Assembly: GCA_033964015.1 (NCBI GenBank)
Contig: CM066920.1
Location: 186,001-250,000 of the forward strand
DNA: 64,000 bases
Direction: 5' to 3'
Origin: Scolanthus callimorphus
Taxonomy: Eukaryota > Cnidaria > Anthozoa > Actiniaria > Edwardsiidae
This document shows positions 31,147-40,920 of the stretch, piece by piece (position 1 is the stretch's first letter; every line of letters begins with the position of its first letter). A program made the translations under genes and the position numbers. The notes under the pieces were generated by a model. It had not been told where the DNA came from. It saw only the letters and a list, made by a program, of their open reading frames with translations, and ran no database searches.

Positions 31147-31644
31147 TTAGGTTTGCTCAGTTATGCTAGGAAGTTCTTGAATTTTGTTGGAAGTCTCCTG
31201 TGAAGGTGTTAGTTTAACATGCTTAGCAACCTGAAAGAGACCGCTAGCAAGTGCTACCAATCTTCCACCCTTCAATACCAAGAGACCTGCAAAGTTTGAA
31301 AGTTCACGTTTTACCAACTCATCATTCTGCAAGTCTTTGCAAAGCGCTTCAGCGTCATCTACAGGAACCACGTAGGAGATGATGTGAGACACTGCTTGAA
31401 GTGCAGATTCTACTAATCCACCTGTTACCTGCTTGCCTAAGACTGTCTGATAACGATTATAATATTTTTCAACGTCTTTTGATGAGAGTTTCTTGATATC
31501 ACCAAGATTCATCTCAACACCTAGAAATTCCTTTGTAGTCCCAAGAGACGCGAGAATAGCCAGTGATTCTCGTTTGACTTCAATATCATTTTCTTTTGGT
31601 TCAGCGACCTCTTTTTCTTCGATATAATCTTCAATGCTTGCCAT
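31147..31644 (-). CDS. Conserved Polinton protein of unknown function, 165 aa
   Basis: Begins MASIEDYIEEKEVAEP. Helical, with KRESLAILASLGTTKEFLG, VEKYYNRYQTVLGKQ, VDDAEALCKDLQND and a weakly hydrophobic segment LLVLKGGRLVALASGLFQVA. The frame is intact. It sits directly after the packaging ATPase and before the small membrane proteins. From memory, cnidarian Polintons carry proteins with the same PVDD...KDL pattern here. No enzymatic motif is visible. Confidence 0.6.
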   Translation of the reverse strand: MASIEDYIEEKEVAEPKENDIEVKRESLAILASLGTTKEFLGVEMNLGDIKKLSSKDVEKYYNRYQTVLGKQVTGGLVESALQAVSHIISYVVPVDDAEALCKDLQNDELVKRELSNFAGLLVLKGGRLVALASGLFQVAKHVKLTPSQETSNKIQELPSITEQT

Positions 31645-31670
31645 ATCTTATTTTATAATAAAACATAGAT

Positions 31671-31680
31671 GTTTTTAAAT
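31671..31680 (-). promoter_or_regulatory. Promoter-like motif of the 165-aa gene
   Basis: ATTTAAAAAC on the minus strand, 26 bases before the start codon. Its first base is shared with the TGA stop codon of the ATPase gene (31,680-31,682). Confidence 0.5.
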
Positions 31681-32306
31681 CACTGCGTAGTAGGAATCTC
31701 TAAATAACTTTGGAATGGATATCGTAAACAGAAACAGAGTCTGGAATATTTTTCAGTTTTAAGCAGTTCCGCAAACTTTTTACGAGTCTCAACGTCTAAA
31801 TCTCCTCCGTAATCTTCAAACAGAGTTTTTGTGCCGACTTGAGACGGATTATGGAATGTAACCACGCAGGCGACGTTGTCACGAAAGGGCTTTGCTATGG
31901 ATGTTAATTGTTGCGTCAATACCCACACTGATAATCCATCGTGTCTCCCTGAGAAGGCAAGGTCTATAAACTTGTTCGAGCGTTGCTTAAGATCTTTCGA
32001 TACAGCACAGTCATCCAAAATAAGTAACGTATTTGTACCAGAAAAAAGTTGTGAGCAATCCTTCAATAACTCGTTAATCTCATCAATGTTACTGGCATCT
32101 GGTGATAATACCAAGAAACGTTTATCTCCGTGAGCAAATCTATGATAGGTCTTATTTTTAGCATAAGTCGGACATATGAGAACAATGTATTCAAAAACAT
32201 TTCGGAACGGTCCTCGGAGCTGTTCCGTGAGGTACTTTGTTTTACCACAATTTGTCGGTCCAGTTATAATACAGTGAAAAGGAACTTTATCTCGTAATTC
32301 TTCCAT
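31680..32306 (-). CDS. FtsK/HerA-type genome-packaging ATPase
   Basis: Viral A32-like packaging ATPase of 208 residues, expected to pump the element's DNA into capsids. Walker A is TGPTNCGKTKY (about residues 15-25), Walker B TLLILDDC (93-100), followed by SGRHDG and the sensor-like VWVLTQQ. The length is typical for Polinton ATPases and the frame is intact. It directly follows the major capsid gene, the usual neighbour in this class. Confidence 0.88.
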   Translation of the reverse strand: MEELRDKVPFHCIITGPTNCGKTKYLTEQLRGPFRNVFEYIVLICPTYAKNKTYHRFAHGDKRFLVLSPDASNIDEINELLKDCSQLFSGTNTLLILDDCAVSKDLKQRSNKFIDLAFSGRHDGLSVWVLTQQLTSIAKPFRDNVACVVTFHNPSQVGTKTLFEDYGGDLDVETRKKFAELLKTEKYSRLCFCLRYPFQSYLEIPTTQ

Positions 32307-32327
32307 AATTTTGTATTATAACAGTTG

Positions 32328-32339
32328 TTCTTTTTAATA
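32328..32339 (-). promoter_or_regulatory. Promoter-like motif of the ATPase gene
   Basis: TATTAAAAAGAA on the minus strand, about 21 bases before the start codon, containing the TAA stop codon of the major capsid gene. A slightly weaker form of the motif. Confidence 0.45.
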
Positions 32340-33581
32340 CACGATTGAATGCAAGTTGGAATTCATGACCGTCATCAACGCGTCGGCCACCACAAACATA
32401 TAGCAGGTAATGGTACCAGACCCTGAAGCTTTTCGTTTCATCTCTAGATGAACTCCATCTCTTGTATTACTGATGTGTAAGCCATTACCATGTATAGAGT
32501 CATCATGATATGTTCGTAGGTCTATCCATATTGCAAATTTATCATTATAAAAATCCTTGATTGATATATTATCACTCGATCCAAACCGTTTGACAGCTGC
32601 ATCATAAAAATCTGAGGCTTCCATACCTTTGCTATATAACCGGTTTGGTACGCCATCGATGTTAATTTTAACACTTGTGATACTTGGATTCACAAAACTT
32701 TCACTATCACGTGCCCCATCTGCATGTGGTGTTGTAAACAGCATTAGGATGCCAGTCATACTTCTACGAGGGATGTTAATATTTTCATTTAATATGCTAT
32801 CCGTCCCTTTGGTAATTGTGAAAGTCTTATGAAGGTGAATATTTTCATAATAGAATCCCTTCCCAATTTGATAAGCGCTCTTTGCCTCTTTTGCTAGGAA
32901 GTCACTTGAAATGCTTTGGTATTCTAGCTCAAGATTGGAAATAGCATATGTAAATGGTTTTGTTTTATCTGAAGTGATTGTAAGATCTTTTGATTCTGGA
33001 AGAGTAACCTCAAACATAAACCCTTGAGCAAGTGCCATTGGATAAAATACTCCATGATTGTCTATAATTGGATGCTCAAGAGGGAGTCTATATTTTGTGT
33101 TATATACAGCTGATAATGCTACTTCTGCTGCATCTGTATCTGCTTTATTATTTGCATCAGCCCTCAGTTTACGCATGTTGAGACTGGAAATTCCTTCTTT
33201 GAGCCTAGTTTCTCGTTCCTTTTTAGAAAGATGAAGATCACTATATAGCTTATATAAATCATACCTATTAGTATCCTGCACTGTTTCCCCACCAAAATGT
33301 ATCTTATATCTTGATTTCAAGCATGCTGCCAAATTGTTAACAAATCTATTATCCACATGCTTATCCGTACCAGTTAGAGCAATGTTAAAGGTCAGCGCTA
33401 GGGTATTTGGAACAATAACCAAATTATCAGACAGTTTCGGAATATTAATATAGAGTCTCTCTCCGGGACTAGCTGAAGAGGGATTTAATGTAATTCGATT
33501 CAGTGACGATTCAGCCTTCAAGCCGAAAGGCTCTCGTAGGACCCTGTTTGGATTAATGTTTTCTGATATAGCTTGTGTCAT
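32334..33581 (-). CDS. Major capsid protein (double jelly-roll)
   Basis: 415 residues, intact frame. It has the pattern I know from cnidarian Polinton capsid proteins: ITLNPSSASPGERLYINIP near residue 31, then VPNTLALTFNIAL, KIHFGGETVQDTNRYDLYK, LSKKERETRLKEG, KYRLPLEHPIIDNHGVFYP, FMFEVTLPES, and in the second barrel NIPRRSMTGILMLF and FAIWIDLRTYHDDS. Two beta-rich halves agree with the double jelly-roll of PRD1/adenovirus-lineage capsids. It would form the hexameric shell units. It is read divergently from the integrase, the two start codons being only 33 bases apart. Confidence 0.87.
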   Translation of the reverse strand: MTQAISENINPNRVLREPFGLKAESSLNRITLNPSSASPGERLYINIPKLSDNLVIVPNTLALTFNIALTGTDKHVDNRFVNNLAACLKSRYKIHFGGETVQDTNRYDLYKLYSDLHLSKKERETRLKEGISSLNMRKLRADANNKADTDAAEVALSAVYNTKYRLPLEHPIIDNHGVFYPMALAQGFMFEVTLPESKDLTITSDKTKPFTYAISNLELEYQSISSDFLAKEAKSAYQIGKGFYYENIHLHKTFTITKGTDSILNENINIPRRSMTGILMLFTTPHADGARDSESFVNPSITSVKINIDGVPNRLYSKGMEASDFYDAAVKRFGSSDNISIKDFYNDKFAIWIDLRTYHDDSIHGNGLHISNTRDGVHLEMKRKASGSGTITCYMFVVADALMTVMNSNLHSIVY

Positions 33582-33587
33582 CTTTTA

Positions 33588-33595
33588 TTTAAAAA
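33588..33595 (+). promoter_or_regulatory. Promoter-like motif of the integrase gene
   Basis: TTTAAAAA on the plus strand, 19 bases before the integrase start codon, inside the 33-base gap shared with the divergent capsid gene. Confidence 0.5.
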
Positions 33596-33607
33596 TAGAT
33601 GGATTAT

Positions 33608-33615
33608 TCTTTAAA
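33608..33615 (-). promoter_or_regulatory. Promoter-like motif of the major capsid gene
   Basis: TTTAAAGA on the minus strand, 26 bases before the capsid start codon. Its outer base overlaps the A of the integrase ATG on the other strand. Confidence 0.6.
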
Positions 33616-34606
33616 TGAGTAACAAAAGCATGTTATCGAAAATATACTATTCTACAGAAGGTTACTGGAAAGGTTATTCAGCCATTCCAAAATTAGCTAA
33701 TGTAGCTAAAGTTAGTGAAGCTGAGGCTAAACGGTGGCTTGAGAAACAAGCATTGTGGCAAATTTATTTACCACCTCCAAAGTATGTTCCCAGACCACAT
33801 TGGACTGTTGATAAACCAAATCAGATTCATCAAGCAGACTTGCTATTTCTACCTCATGATAAAGTTGGTAGGAAAACGTATAAGTACGCGTTGGTGGTGA
33901 TTGATATCGCCTCGAGATACAAGGATGCCGAAGCATTAACTTCAAAAGAAAGTGGTGAAGTAGCAAAAGCATTAAGTAAGATTTATTCTCGAAAATTAAG
34001 GTGGCCAAAGACATTAATTGTTGACCCTGGTAAAGAATTCATGGGAGATGTGACGACTATAATGAAAAGATATAAAGTTACTATCCAACGCAGCGAGACA
34101 GGAAATCATAGAGCTCAGGCATTTGTAGAGCGGGCGAATCGGACTTTGGGTGAGAATTATTTAGTCATCAATATGCACAGGAAATGATTAGTGATGATAG
34201 GTCTAGAGTGTGGGTGAAACGATTGCCTGCTGTCTTGAAAACTCTGAATAGCCAGCCGATTAGAATCACTGGCAAAGAGCCTGAGAAAGCTGTGAAAATG
34301 AGAGAGGTTGATATTAAGGGTGTAGAATACAATCGTCCTGTCGGAGTAAATGAAGTGAGATTACCTCCTGGTGTTAAAATTAGATATTTATATGCTCCTG
34401 GTGAGGGTGAGGGCGGAGAGAATCGTCGAGCAACGGATCCTATCTGGAGTCTGGAGGTTTACAATTTATCACGTAGCGTTGTATCACCAAATCAGCCTGT
34501 GTTGTATTATCTAGAAGATGGACCAAGGCGCGGATTTACTAGGGAAGAGCTTCAGGTTGTGCCTCCAGACACTGAGCTGCCTCCTAATTCTGTGTTGGAA
34601 CGATAA
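33615..34606 (+). CDS. Retroviral-type (rve) integrase of the Polinton
   Basis: Inserts the element into the genome. The DDE catalytic triad is D75 (HQADLLF), D137 (IVDPGKEF) and E172 (AQAFVERANRT); the 35-residue spacing of the last two is the classical value. The C-terminal part (WVKRLPAVLKTLN, then RRGFTREELQVVP) has the chromo/SH3-like tail common in Polinton integrases. The catalytic core and tail are in different frames, changing near 34,170; length plus one base gives 330 residues, normal size. The gene overlaps the polymerase gene tail to tail by 55 bases. Confidence 0.88.
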
Positions 34607-37600
34607 TGTCCGTGGGCGTATGTATGTATACCATCTTTACAAATGATTCTCTTGTCATCAAATGGGGATAAGGCGACCTTGTTAACAGTCTCAGTGAAAA
34701 TTTCATGTTTGTGGCTGCGAATTACATTCATCTTTCTCATCTTATTTCGTTTATTGAATAGACAATCCTTGTAATCATAAAAACTGATGCTTTTCTTCAC
34801 GACTGCTTGCTTAACACCCTTACATTTCTTTGCTTCCCACCCCTCATCCATCTTATACGAGTATAATTTAGCTCGTAGACCAACAAACTCAGATATCTGT
34901 TTACCTCCAGCCTCGTCTTTGAACATACCGATCACCTTCTTGTTGACTCCAGACTTAATACCTGATGGATGATCTTTGGGGTAATTACTCGTATCAAACA
35001 TAGACTTCACATCTGAGCTGATATCCTTGTAGAAATCATCTGTTTCTATCTCGTAGGCGAGACTGTCTGTATCGGTAAACAACAGCTTGGCTTTTTTACC
35101 ATATTTTGGCTTGATGTAATTGTAATGAAACTCATACATCAATGTTTTACTTAGGTCCAGAATGGACATGCCTAAGTAAACTGGTTTATCGAAAACCAAC
35201 TTTGTTTTCTTCATGTGAATAGCAACAAGGTTCTCGCAAAAAATGGTGCGGTGTTGATAGTTCGGTTTCGAAATGAACTTCTTCGCGTCTTTTTCATTCG
35301 TAACCAATCGGATGTCTGCCCTGTTTCTTATGTTTTCCATTGTCTTACCAAAGACTGAGTTATTCATCAACTTGAAAAAATCTTTCTCAAAGTCGTTGGA
35401 TGCTTTTGCCCTAAGGTTGGTATTCAAATCGATGTATGGCTTCAGCCATGCGGACTCTTCGAATGTGATACCTCTATGAATATTTATGACTTTGAGTCCG
35501 AGCTTTTCATAATGTTTCAACGCCTCGTGGTGAACTACATACTTTACCTTGTCGTTGAGGTTTGGGATCAATTTCTCAACCTTGTCAACCACAAGTCTTT
35601 CTGGAGCTAGTGGATAGTCGTTGTGCAAGTCATGAAGGCGTTGAGGATACTCCAAGTCAACCTCAAGTATACATGGGAGATTTTTCCAGCCCTTGAGTTC
35701 TTGGTTAGTCATCCATCTAAACCCGTGAGTAGGGAGTGGTTTACTCATTGCCCATCCATAGAGATTGTTTGAATCAAGATAGGTGATATATTTTGTTGGT
35801 TGTTTTGGATCATAATGTCTCATGTATGGTTTGTTGGCTTTTCCATATCTAGTAGAGATCATAGATACACCACCTCGAATGCCTTTCTCAACCATGAGCA
35901 GCATGTCAGGATCTGCCAAAAGTTCCAACTCCACTTTCGTTAACTTTAACGCTGCATCCCAGGCTAATCCAGGTGCTGTATAATACCACGCTGGGTCTAA
36001 TCCATAGTTTTCTTGACACACGTTTCGAAAGTTTTCAAAGACATCAGCTAACAGGAGAACGTCTGAATCTAAATAGAGGTCGTGGTATTCTCTGAATGTT
36101 TTCATCTCAAAGGTTTCCCACACCTTTTGAGCGTGTTGATAGTCCTCCTCTGATATGTCTGTGTCATTGAGTCTAGAGAAGAATGCCTCCTTTGGTGGAA
36201 GTTGAGTTTCGTTTAGTTTCTCGAAGCTATCGAACCAATCGTATGGGAAAACACCCTTTCTTAACAATAGTTGTAATTGTTCTCCTTCATAACTTTCAGT
36301 GAGATTTTTGAAAGAATATTGTGGTAGATTACTGACTAAACTGTTAAGACTTGTTGCCATAAATTTAAAGCTGTCGATGAATCTGATGTCCCGCTTAATG
36401 TCAATATGTTTTCCCTCTTTGTTCGTAAAGGTGTCTACAACAATCTGCTTTGTGAAACTGATATACTTTTCCTCATTATTAGGTATACAGTTTATTTTAC
36501 CTTTTGATGTACCAAGGTTCTTTATAAATAGGTGTGAATCATATCCAGATAGGTTGTGAAATAAGACTGGGAAGAACTTTGGAATTTTGAATTGAAGGTT
36601 GCATTCGTTATGAGCTGCGCCTCTAAACTTTCCTGAGAGGTGGCAGTGGTCCAATACCTTATCTTCTCTTAATTCACCCTCACAGATGTGACAGTGAGTG
36701 GCATTCTTATAAGCGATTCTATCATTCTTACTCATCTTCACCTTCTTTGAGAACTTGAATTTGTTGTAAATATCCTTAATATCCGACTCTAAATTTTCTA
36801 TAAAAATCTGTGGGATATCTTCGTCTGGAGATTCAGCTGTGTATCGAACAAGCGTAGGTGGAAATATGTTGTCGTCAAAACACTTGATGAGATAGCAGAA
36901 GCCTGATGGTTTGTGCTTCTGATATTGCTTAGTAAAGCTTTTACTTTCAACTGGGGAACATGTGTCTATGTTTTCTGTGAAGCTCTCAAAGTCAGCATAA
37001 ACAACAAATGGAACTCGCATTTTTCTGTTAACGTTCTTAAAAGCTAAATAACGAGGGTTGCCATCTTTGTCAACCGGCATATCAATCTTGACTTCTTCGT
37101 TTGTGGCGCAGTATTCAATATGTTTTTCTAGTGATTGTTTGCATCGAAATGAGTTTAGGCATCTATAGCATAAAATCGAGTATGATGAAATTTATCAATT
37201 TGAGTAGATACTAATCTCATCATATTCTTTATCCAGCAGTAGTGATTTGTTTCATCGTTTGAGATGAGAAGTAAGTTGATAACATTAGTTTGGTAAGCTG
37301 ATAAATACTTCTTGCTGATTCTCAAAGGGTAAACAACCTCTTCAAATCCGAAGATGTTAATCGCATATGGGTTTTGCTTTTCGAACTTATCGATTTGTCT
37401 TAGGGAGACTGGAAACTCTATGCCTGACCAGTCGAACTTCTTAGAGTTCTCTCTCATTTGTTTATTAAGTCTTTCAGGATGAACATCTTGTGAATATACA
37501 GCAGACGTTACTGCCCATTTGAAACACTCGTGATCGTTCTCGTTCTTAACATTGATGATTGCTTCCTTGGAAGCTAAGGTTTTTGGGAGTTGAATGTAGG

Positions 37601-38534
37601 AGCTTCCAGAAAGCGGCTCAAATGGATCAATGCTGATATCAAAGTGTTCGACTTGGTTGAATTGCCAACCAGAGCCTTGGTTCTGAAATTGCCCAATCAA
37701 TTCAAGTATGCGATTTGTCATAACATTGAAAATGTCGGAGAAATCGGTCGATTCAGTTACTATTTCAACGTCGGAATGAAAGTACCCTGAATTTTCATCT
37801 ATCTGACCAGTAGCTGGATTCTTTTTTATGAACTTGCAGGTAAAGATGAACTTTACTTTGATAGGTTTCTTTTGTTGGTTAATAAGAGTCAGAACTTTTG
37901 GTTTGGAATTATTGAGAAATGTTTTGGTATCATACCCACTCTGCCCGTCTATCCTATGTGTTTTGAGATACCCCTTCAGCGCTGTTTGCTGTTCTTTTGG
38001 AGTAAAGTGATCATGCCTATTAAAAATACGGTTTACTTTTTCCTTCAGGTCGTTAACTCGTTTGCTTGCGTCGTTCTTAATTGGATCTGGGACATGAGAT
38101 AATATCCAGTCTTTGAACTTGTTAATCTCTTTCTTTACTGTTTCAACAGCCCTCGAAGTCAGGCTTTTCAATGACCTTGGTGCTGGAATGGGTCTTTGCA
38201 CTGGTATATTAGTCCTTGGCGTTGGAATGGGTCTTTGCACTGGTATATTAGTCCTTGGTGTTGGAATGGGTTGGGTGGGTATATTAGTTCTCGGTGTTGG
38301 AATGGGTCTTTGCACTGGTATATTACCCAAAGCTTCGATGAGTTCAGCTTTACGTAATTTGTAGTAGCCTTTAATATGTCGCTCTTTGGCGAGGGCTCTC
38401 AGCTCATTCACTGTTTGATTGTTCATTTTTATACCCAAAGCTTCGGTGAGTTCGGCTTTTAGCATTCGAGAATAGCCTTTAATATGTCGCTCTTTGGCGA
38501 GGGCTCTCAGCTCATTCACTGTTTGATTGTTCAT
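34552..38534 (-). CDS. Protein-primed-type DNA polymerase B (Polinton PolB)
   Basis: Replicates the element. I start at the MNNQ codon just after the motif. Two SAP-like repeats (TVNELRALAKERHIKGY) are followed by several TNIPVQRPIPTPR-type repeats and the Polinton N-terminal domain (ENDHECFKWAVTSA, DWSGIEFPV). A Cys2His2 motif near residue 470 precedes the catalytic part: exonuclease YADFESF (~513), HNLSGYDSH (~660), YHDLYLDSD (~817); polymerase motifs A YLDSNNLYGWA (~919), B KLMNNSVFGK (~1055), C FTDTDS (~1153); plus KKCKGVK. An endonuclease-VII/HNH-like insert lies at ~615-645 (CHIC...DHCHLSGKFRGAAHNEC). The frame changes once near 37,160; length plus one gives 1,327 residues. All catalytic residues are present. 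Confidence 0.92.
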
Positions 38535-38543
38535 TTTTATTAT

Positions 38544-38819
38544 AAATTCTATCTCTTTAAACCGTTTTTTCATTTTTTAAAATTTCTCGAAAGAGAGGGT
38601 ATTTCAGTCACCTTGTTACACAACTGTCAGAGATATGTGTTAGGGAGACTTTTTTGAGGGATTTGACAGGAAAATTTTTTAAAGGTGTGCGCATCTTTAA
38701 AGGGAACTTTTTAAAAGGGTTTGACAGGATTTGGTGCACAAACCATTTTTGATAAAATTGAAAAAGTCATTTTTGATATAAAAATGAATTTGTCCTCGTG
38801 GCGCCACTTTGCTACTACT
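38544..38819 (-). repeat. Polinton terminal inverted repeat, right
   Basis: Reverse complement of the left end over 276 bases. It includes the promoter-like motif of the polymerase gene and ends GGCGCCACTTTGCTACTACT. Confidence 0.95.
38554..38561 (-). promoter_or_regulatory. Promoter-like motif of the polymerase gene
   Basis: TTTAAAGA on the minus strand, 19 bases before the MNNQ start codon. It argues for that start over the ATG 13 codons further upstream, which lies before the motif. Confidence 0.6.
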
Positions 38820-38824
38820 GCCTT
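38820..38824. repeat. Target-site duplication GCCTT, right
   Basis: Partner of 23,442-23,446. Confidence 0.9.
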
Positions 38825-38972
38825 TCAAGATACACTGCTAAATATCTTTCCTCTTGAAGTCCTACGCGACAAAACATTAATTGAAGAACAACTAGCCATG
38901 CTTAGTGATGATGTAGAAATTGAGTATGATAAGAAAACTAATATTGTCAAAAAATTTACTAGGCGACAATAA
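38825..38972 (+). pseudogene. RPA-like gene, 3' part
   Basis: The last 48 codons of the split RPA-like gene, including NIFPLEVLRDKTLIEEQ and the terminus NIVKKFTRRQ. It continues the frame left open at 23,446 and ends in TAA. On its own it is read only as a short fusion with the end of the Polinton. Confidence 0.8.
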
Positions 38973-40550
38973 TAGGTATCGTTGTTATTAAGCGAGAACT
39001 TGATAACTAGTTTGAAACGAAACTAGCACTTGTTGATGTTGTTTGAAAATAGTTTAGTGAGGAGAATTTGAGAACTAGTTACAAAAAAAACTAGCGCATA
39101 TTGACATTGTTGATTCAAAATAGTTATTAAACATGTTGTGTTCTATGTTCTTGAAGGACAAGTAGCCATGCTTACTGCTGATGTAGAAATTGAATATGAT
39201 AAGAATACTAATATTGTACAAAAATTTACTAGGTGAGAATAATAGCTATTGACAAATAAGTAGAACAAACTAGCAGTGATTGGGTGTTGTTGATTCAAAA
39301 TTGTTATATAGTGAGCAGAATGTGACAGCTAGTTTGAAAAGAAGCTAGCACTTGTTGATGTTGAGTGAAAATAGTTATTAATGAGCAGGACTTGAGAACT
39401 ATTGAAGTTAGAAAAAACTATCTGTTGTTGAAGATTCAAAATAGTTATTAACTATGTTGTGTTCTATGTTGTTATTTCTGAGTTTACAGATTCCCCTATG
39501 TAATAATCTAATGAAGCCCAATGTTTATACAAAATTGCACTCTATAAACATGATGATGGAAGAAAGCTTATGAATAACAAAGGATTCCAAAGATGGGGGC
39601 CAATGACAAAGCAATGGATTCACATTATTAAGACTTTTATAGCTTTGAATAAAATTTAGTTTGGCTCCACAGCTTATCTTCAAGAAAGTATCAAAAAGTA
39701 TTAACATCCAATCTTTGCTGGCCTTAGCCAGAGTGCACAATTTTTTTTGTTAATCTGATGCAAGGGGTTTGAGATAAGATTTCCCAACCCCTTTTCCCTG
39801 TGAGCAGAGGCTACTTTTTATCTTACCCACATTTTCTTTTACTTTTAATGTTCTCTTGTGTTTTTCAACTACGCAAAGTAGCCTCTGCACACAAATGTCA
39901 TTTCTGTGTCGCGCATGTGTGAGAAAATGGCGTGAGCTTGGAGAAACTGGTTGATCAAGTTTGTGCGTGAGCAAGAATACCGTAGGCGATTTATCTGCTC
40001 TACAACATACACAAAATCACTTTTGGTGGCCTTTAATGGCTTGCTAACTCAATTTAAAGGCTCTTTAATGCAGGTCTGATACTCATTCTGAAGTTTGCCT
40101 TTCAGATTTCGCTGGAGATCCTTTTATTTTCTGTAGAAATTTGAGCAAAATGTTGTGTTGGTCATTGAACAAGAATTCACTTGTGAAAGTGCACACTTTT
40201 TTTGAAGCAAAAACACTGACGCCATTTTTGTAAAACCAGCCAAGCCAGTCAAGTACGTCCACGATCCTGGACGAGGTTGTGTCTTTTGTGTGCAGAGGCC
40301 ACTTCAAAAACAACCCCTTTGGAATTTGCAGTGAAAAATAAAGTAATTTTATGGGAAATAAAAAGGCATTTGAACCCCCTACCTCTCTTGAATTTGTAAT
40401 ACCCTTTTCTGGGGGAGGTATGCATGTCTTTATTAGAATCACAAATTGTCAAGTAAGTATGGTGGACCTTTTGCCAATTGACATAATAGTTTTTTAATGT
40501 ACAGTACAACTCCTTTTATGGTATTTTGAGATTCAAATCTGGATATGAAG
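38973..40550. other. Region downstream of the RPA-like gene with tandem-like repeats
   Basis: From 38,990 to 39,470 several imperfect units share CTAGCACTTGTTGATGTTG and GATTCAAAATAGTTATTAA. At about 39,150-39,240 the last ~28 codons of the RPA-like gene recur as a diverged copy. A stem pair GCAGAGGCTACTTT (39,803) and AAAGTAGCCTCTGC (39,876) forms a hairpin. No other gene seen. Confidence 0.6.
39150..39240 (+). pseudogene. Duplicated tail of the RPA-like gene
   Basis: The bases encode a near copy of the RPA-like C-terminus (VAMLTADVEIEYDKNTNI) ending in a stop. It lies about 270 bases after the first copy, with the shared AT-rich repeat between; it is a remnant of a tandem duplication. Confidence 0.75.
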
Positions 40551-40581
<31 letters not shown>

Positions 40582-40879
40582 TGTGCTTGTTGGGAAAATA
40601 AAATCTCAACCCTAAAAGAGTTTTAACCTCTAAAAGATAGCGTTTTGAACATTGCTCTCAAATTCCAGCCACGATGATGCAAGAAACAATGGCTGGGAAT
40701 ACAGCCTACCTAGTAACCAGCACTAGCGTCTCACATTTTTGCCGCGAACACCCTAAAAGACACCATTTTCTGGGAAAATTGGCCTTTTTTCGTCTTATAC
40801 CCTAAAAGATGCCTGGGACCCAAATTTTAGCCCCTAAAAGATACGACGAGCACGCCCGCCCAATGACATATGGGAGTCT

Positions 40880-40910
<31 letters not shown>
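40551..40910. mobile_element. G/C-run MITE, family 1 copy B
   Basis: A run of about 30 G at the left and a run of about 30 C at the right, with CCGGGG ends, flanked on both sides by ATATGAAG (8-9 bp duplication, hAT-like). The interior has CCCTAAAAGA several times, as in copy A at 2,914-3,340. The homopolymer lengths are probably unreliable. Confidence 0.85.
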
Positions 40911-40920
40911 GATATGAAGA

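Larger units (their letters stand above)
23447..38819. mobile_element. Polinton/Maverick, 15,373 bp, complete
   Basis: Ends are AG...CT inside 276-bp inverted repeats, with a 5-bp duplication outside. The gene set is that of a virus-like Polinton: DNA polymerase B, integrase, packaging ATPase, major and minor capsid proteins and several small virion or membrane proteins, plus a TFIIB-like factor and a SAP-like/zinc-repeat protein. Three genes read rightward (TFIIB-like, zinc-repeat, integrase) and the others leftward. Coding density is very high and most gaps are 10-45 bases. Identical terminal repeats and the clean target duplication indicate a young insertion. I recognised no adenain-like protease. 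Confidence 0.96.

Noticed and set aside
33615..34606. Integrase as a separate LTR retrotransposon fragment
   Set aside because: It lies inside the Polinton between capsid and polymerase genes, shares the promoter motif, and there is no reverse transcriptase or LTR.
38721..38972. 84-codon frame across the right Polinton end
   Set aside because: It is an accidental join of terminal-repeat sequence with the last codons of the RPA-like gene.
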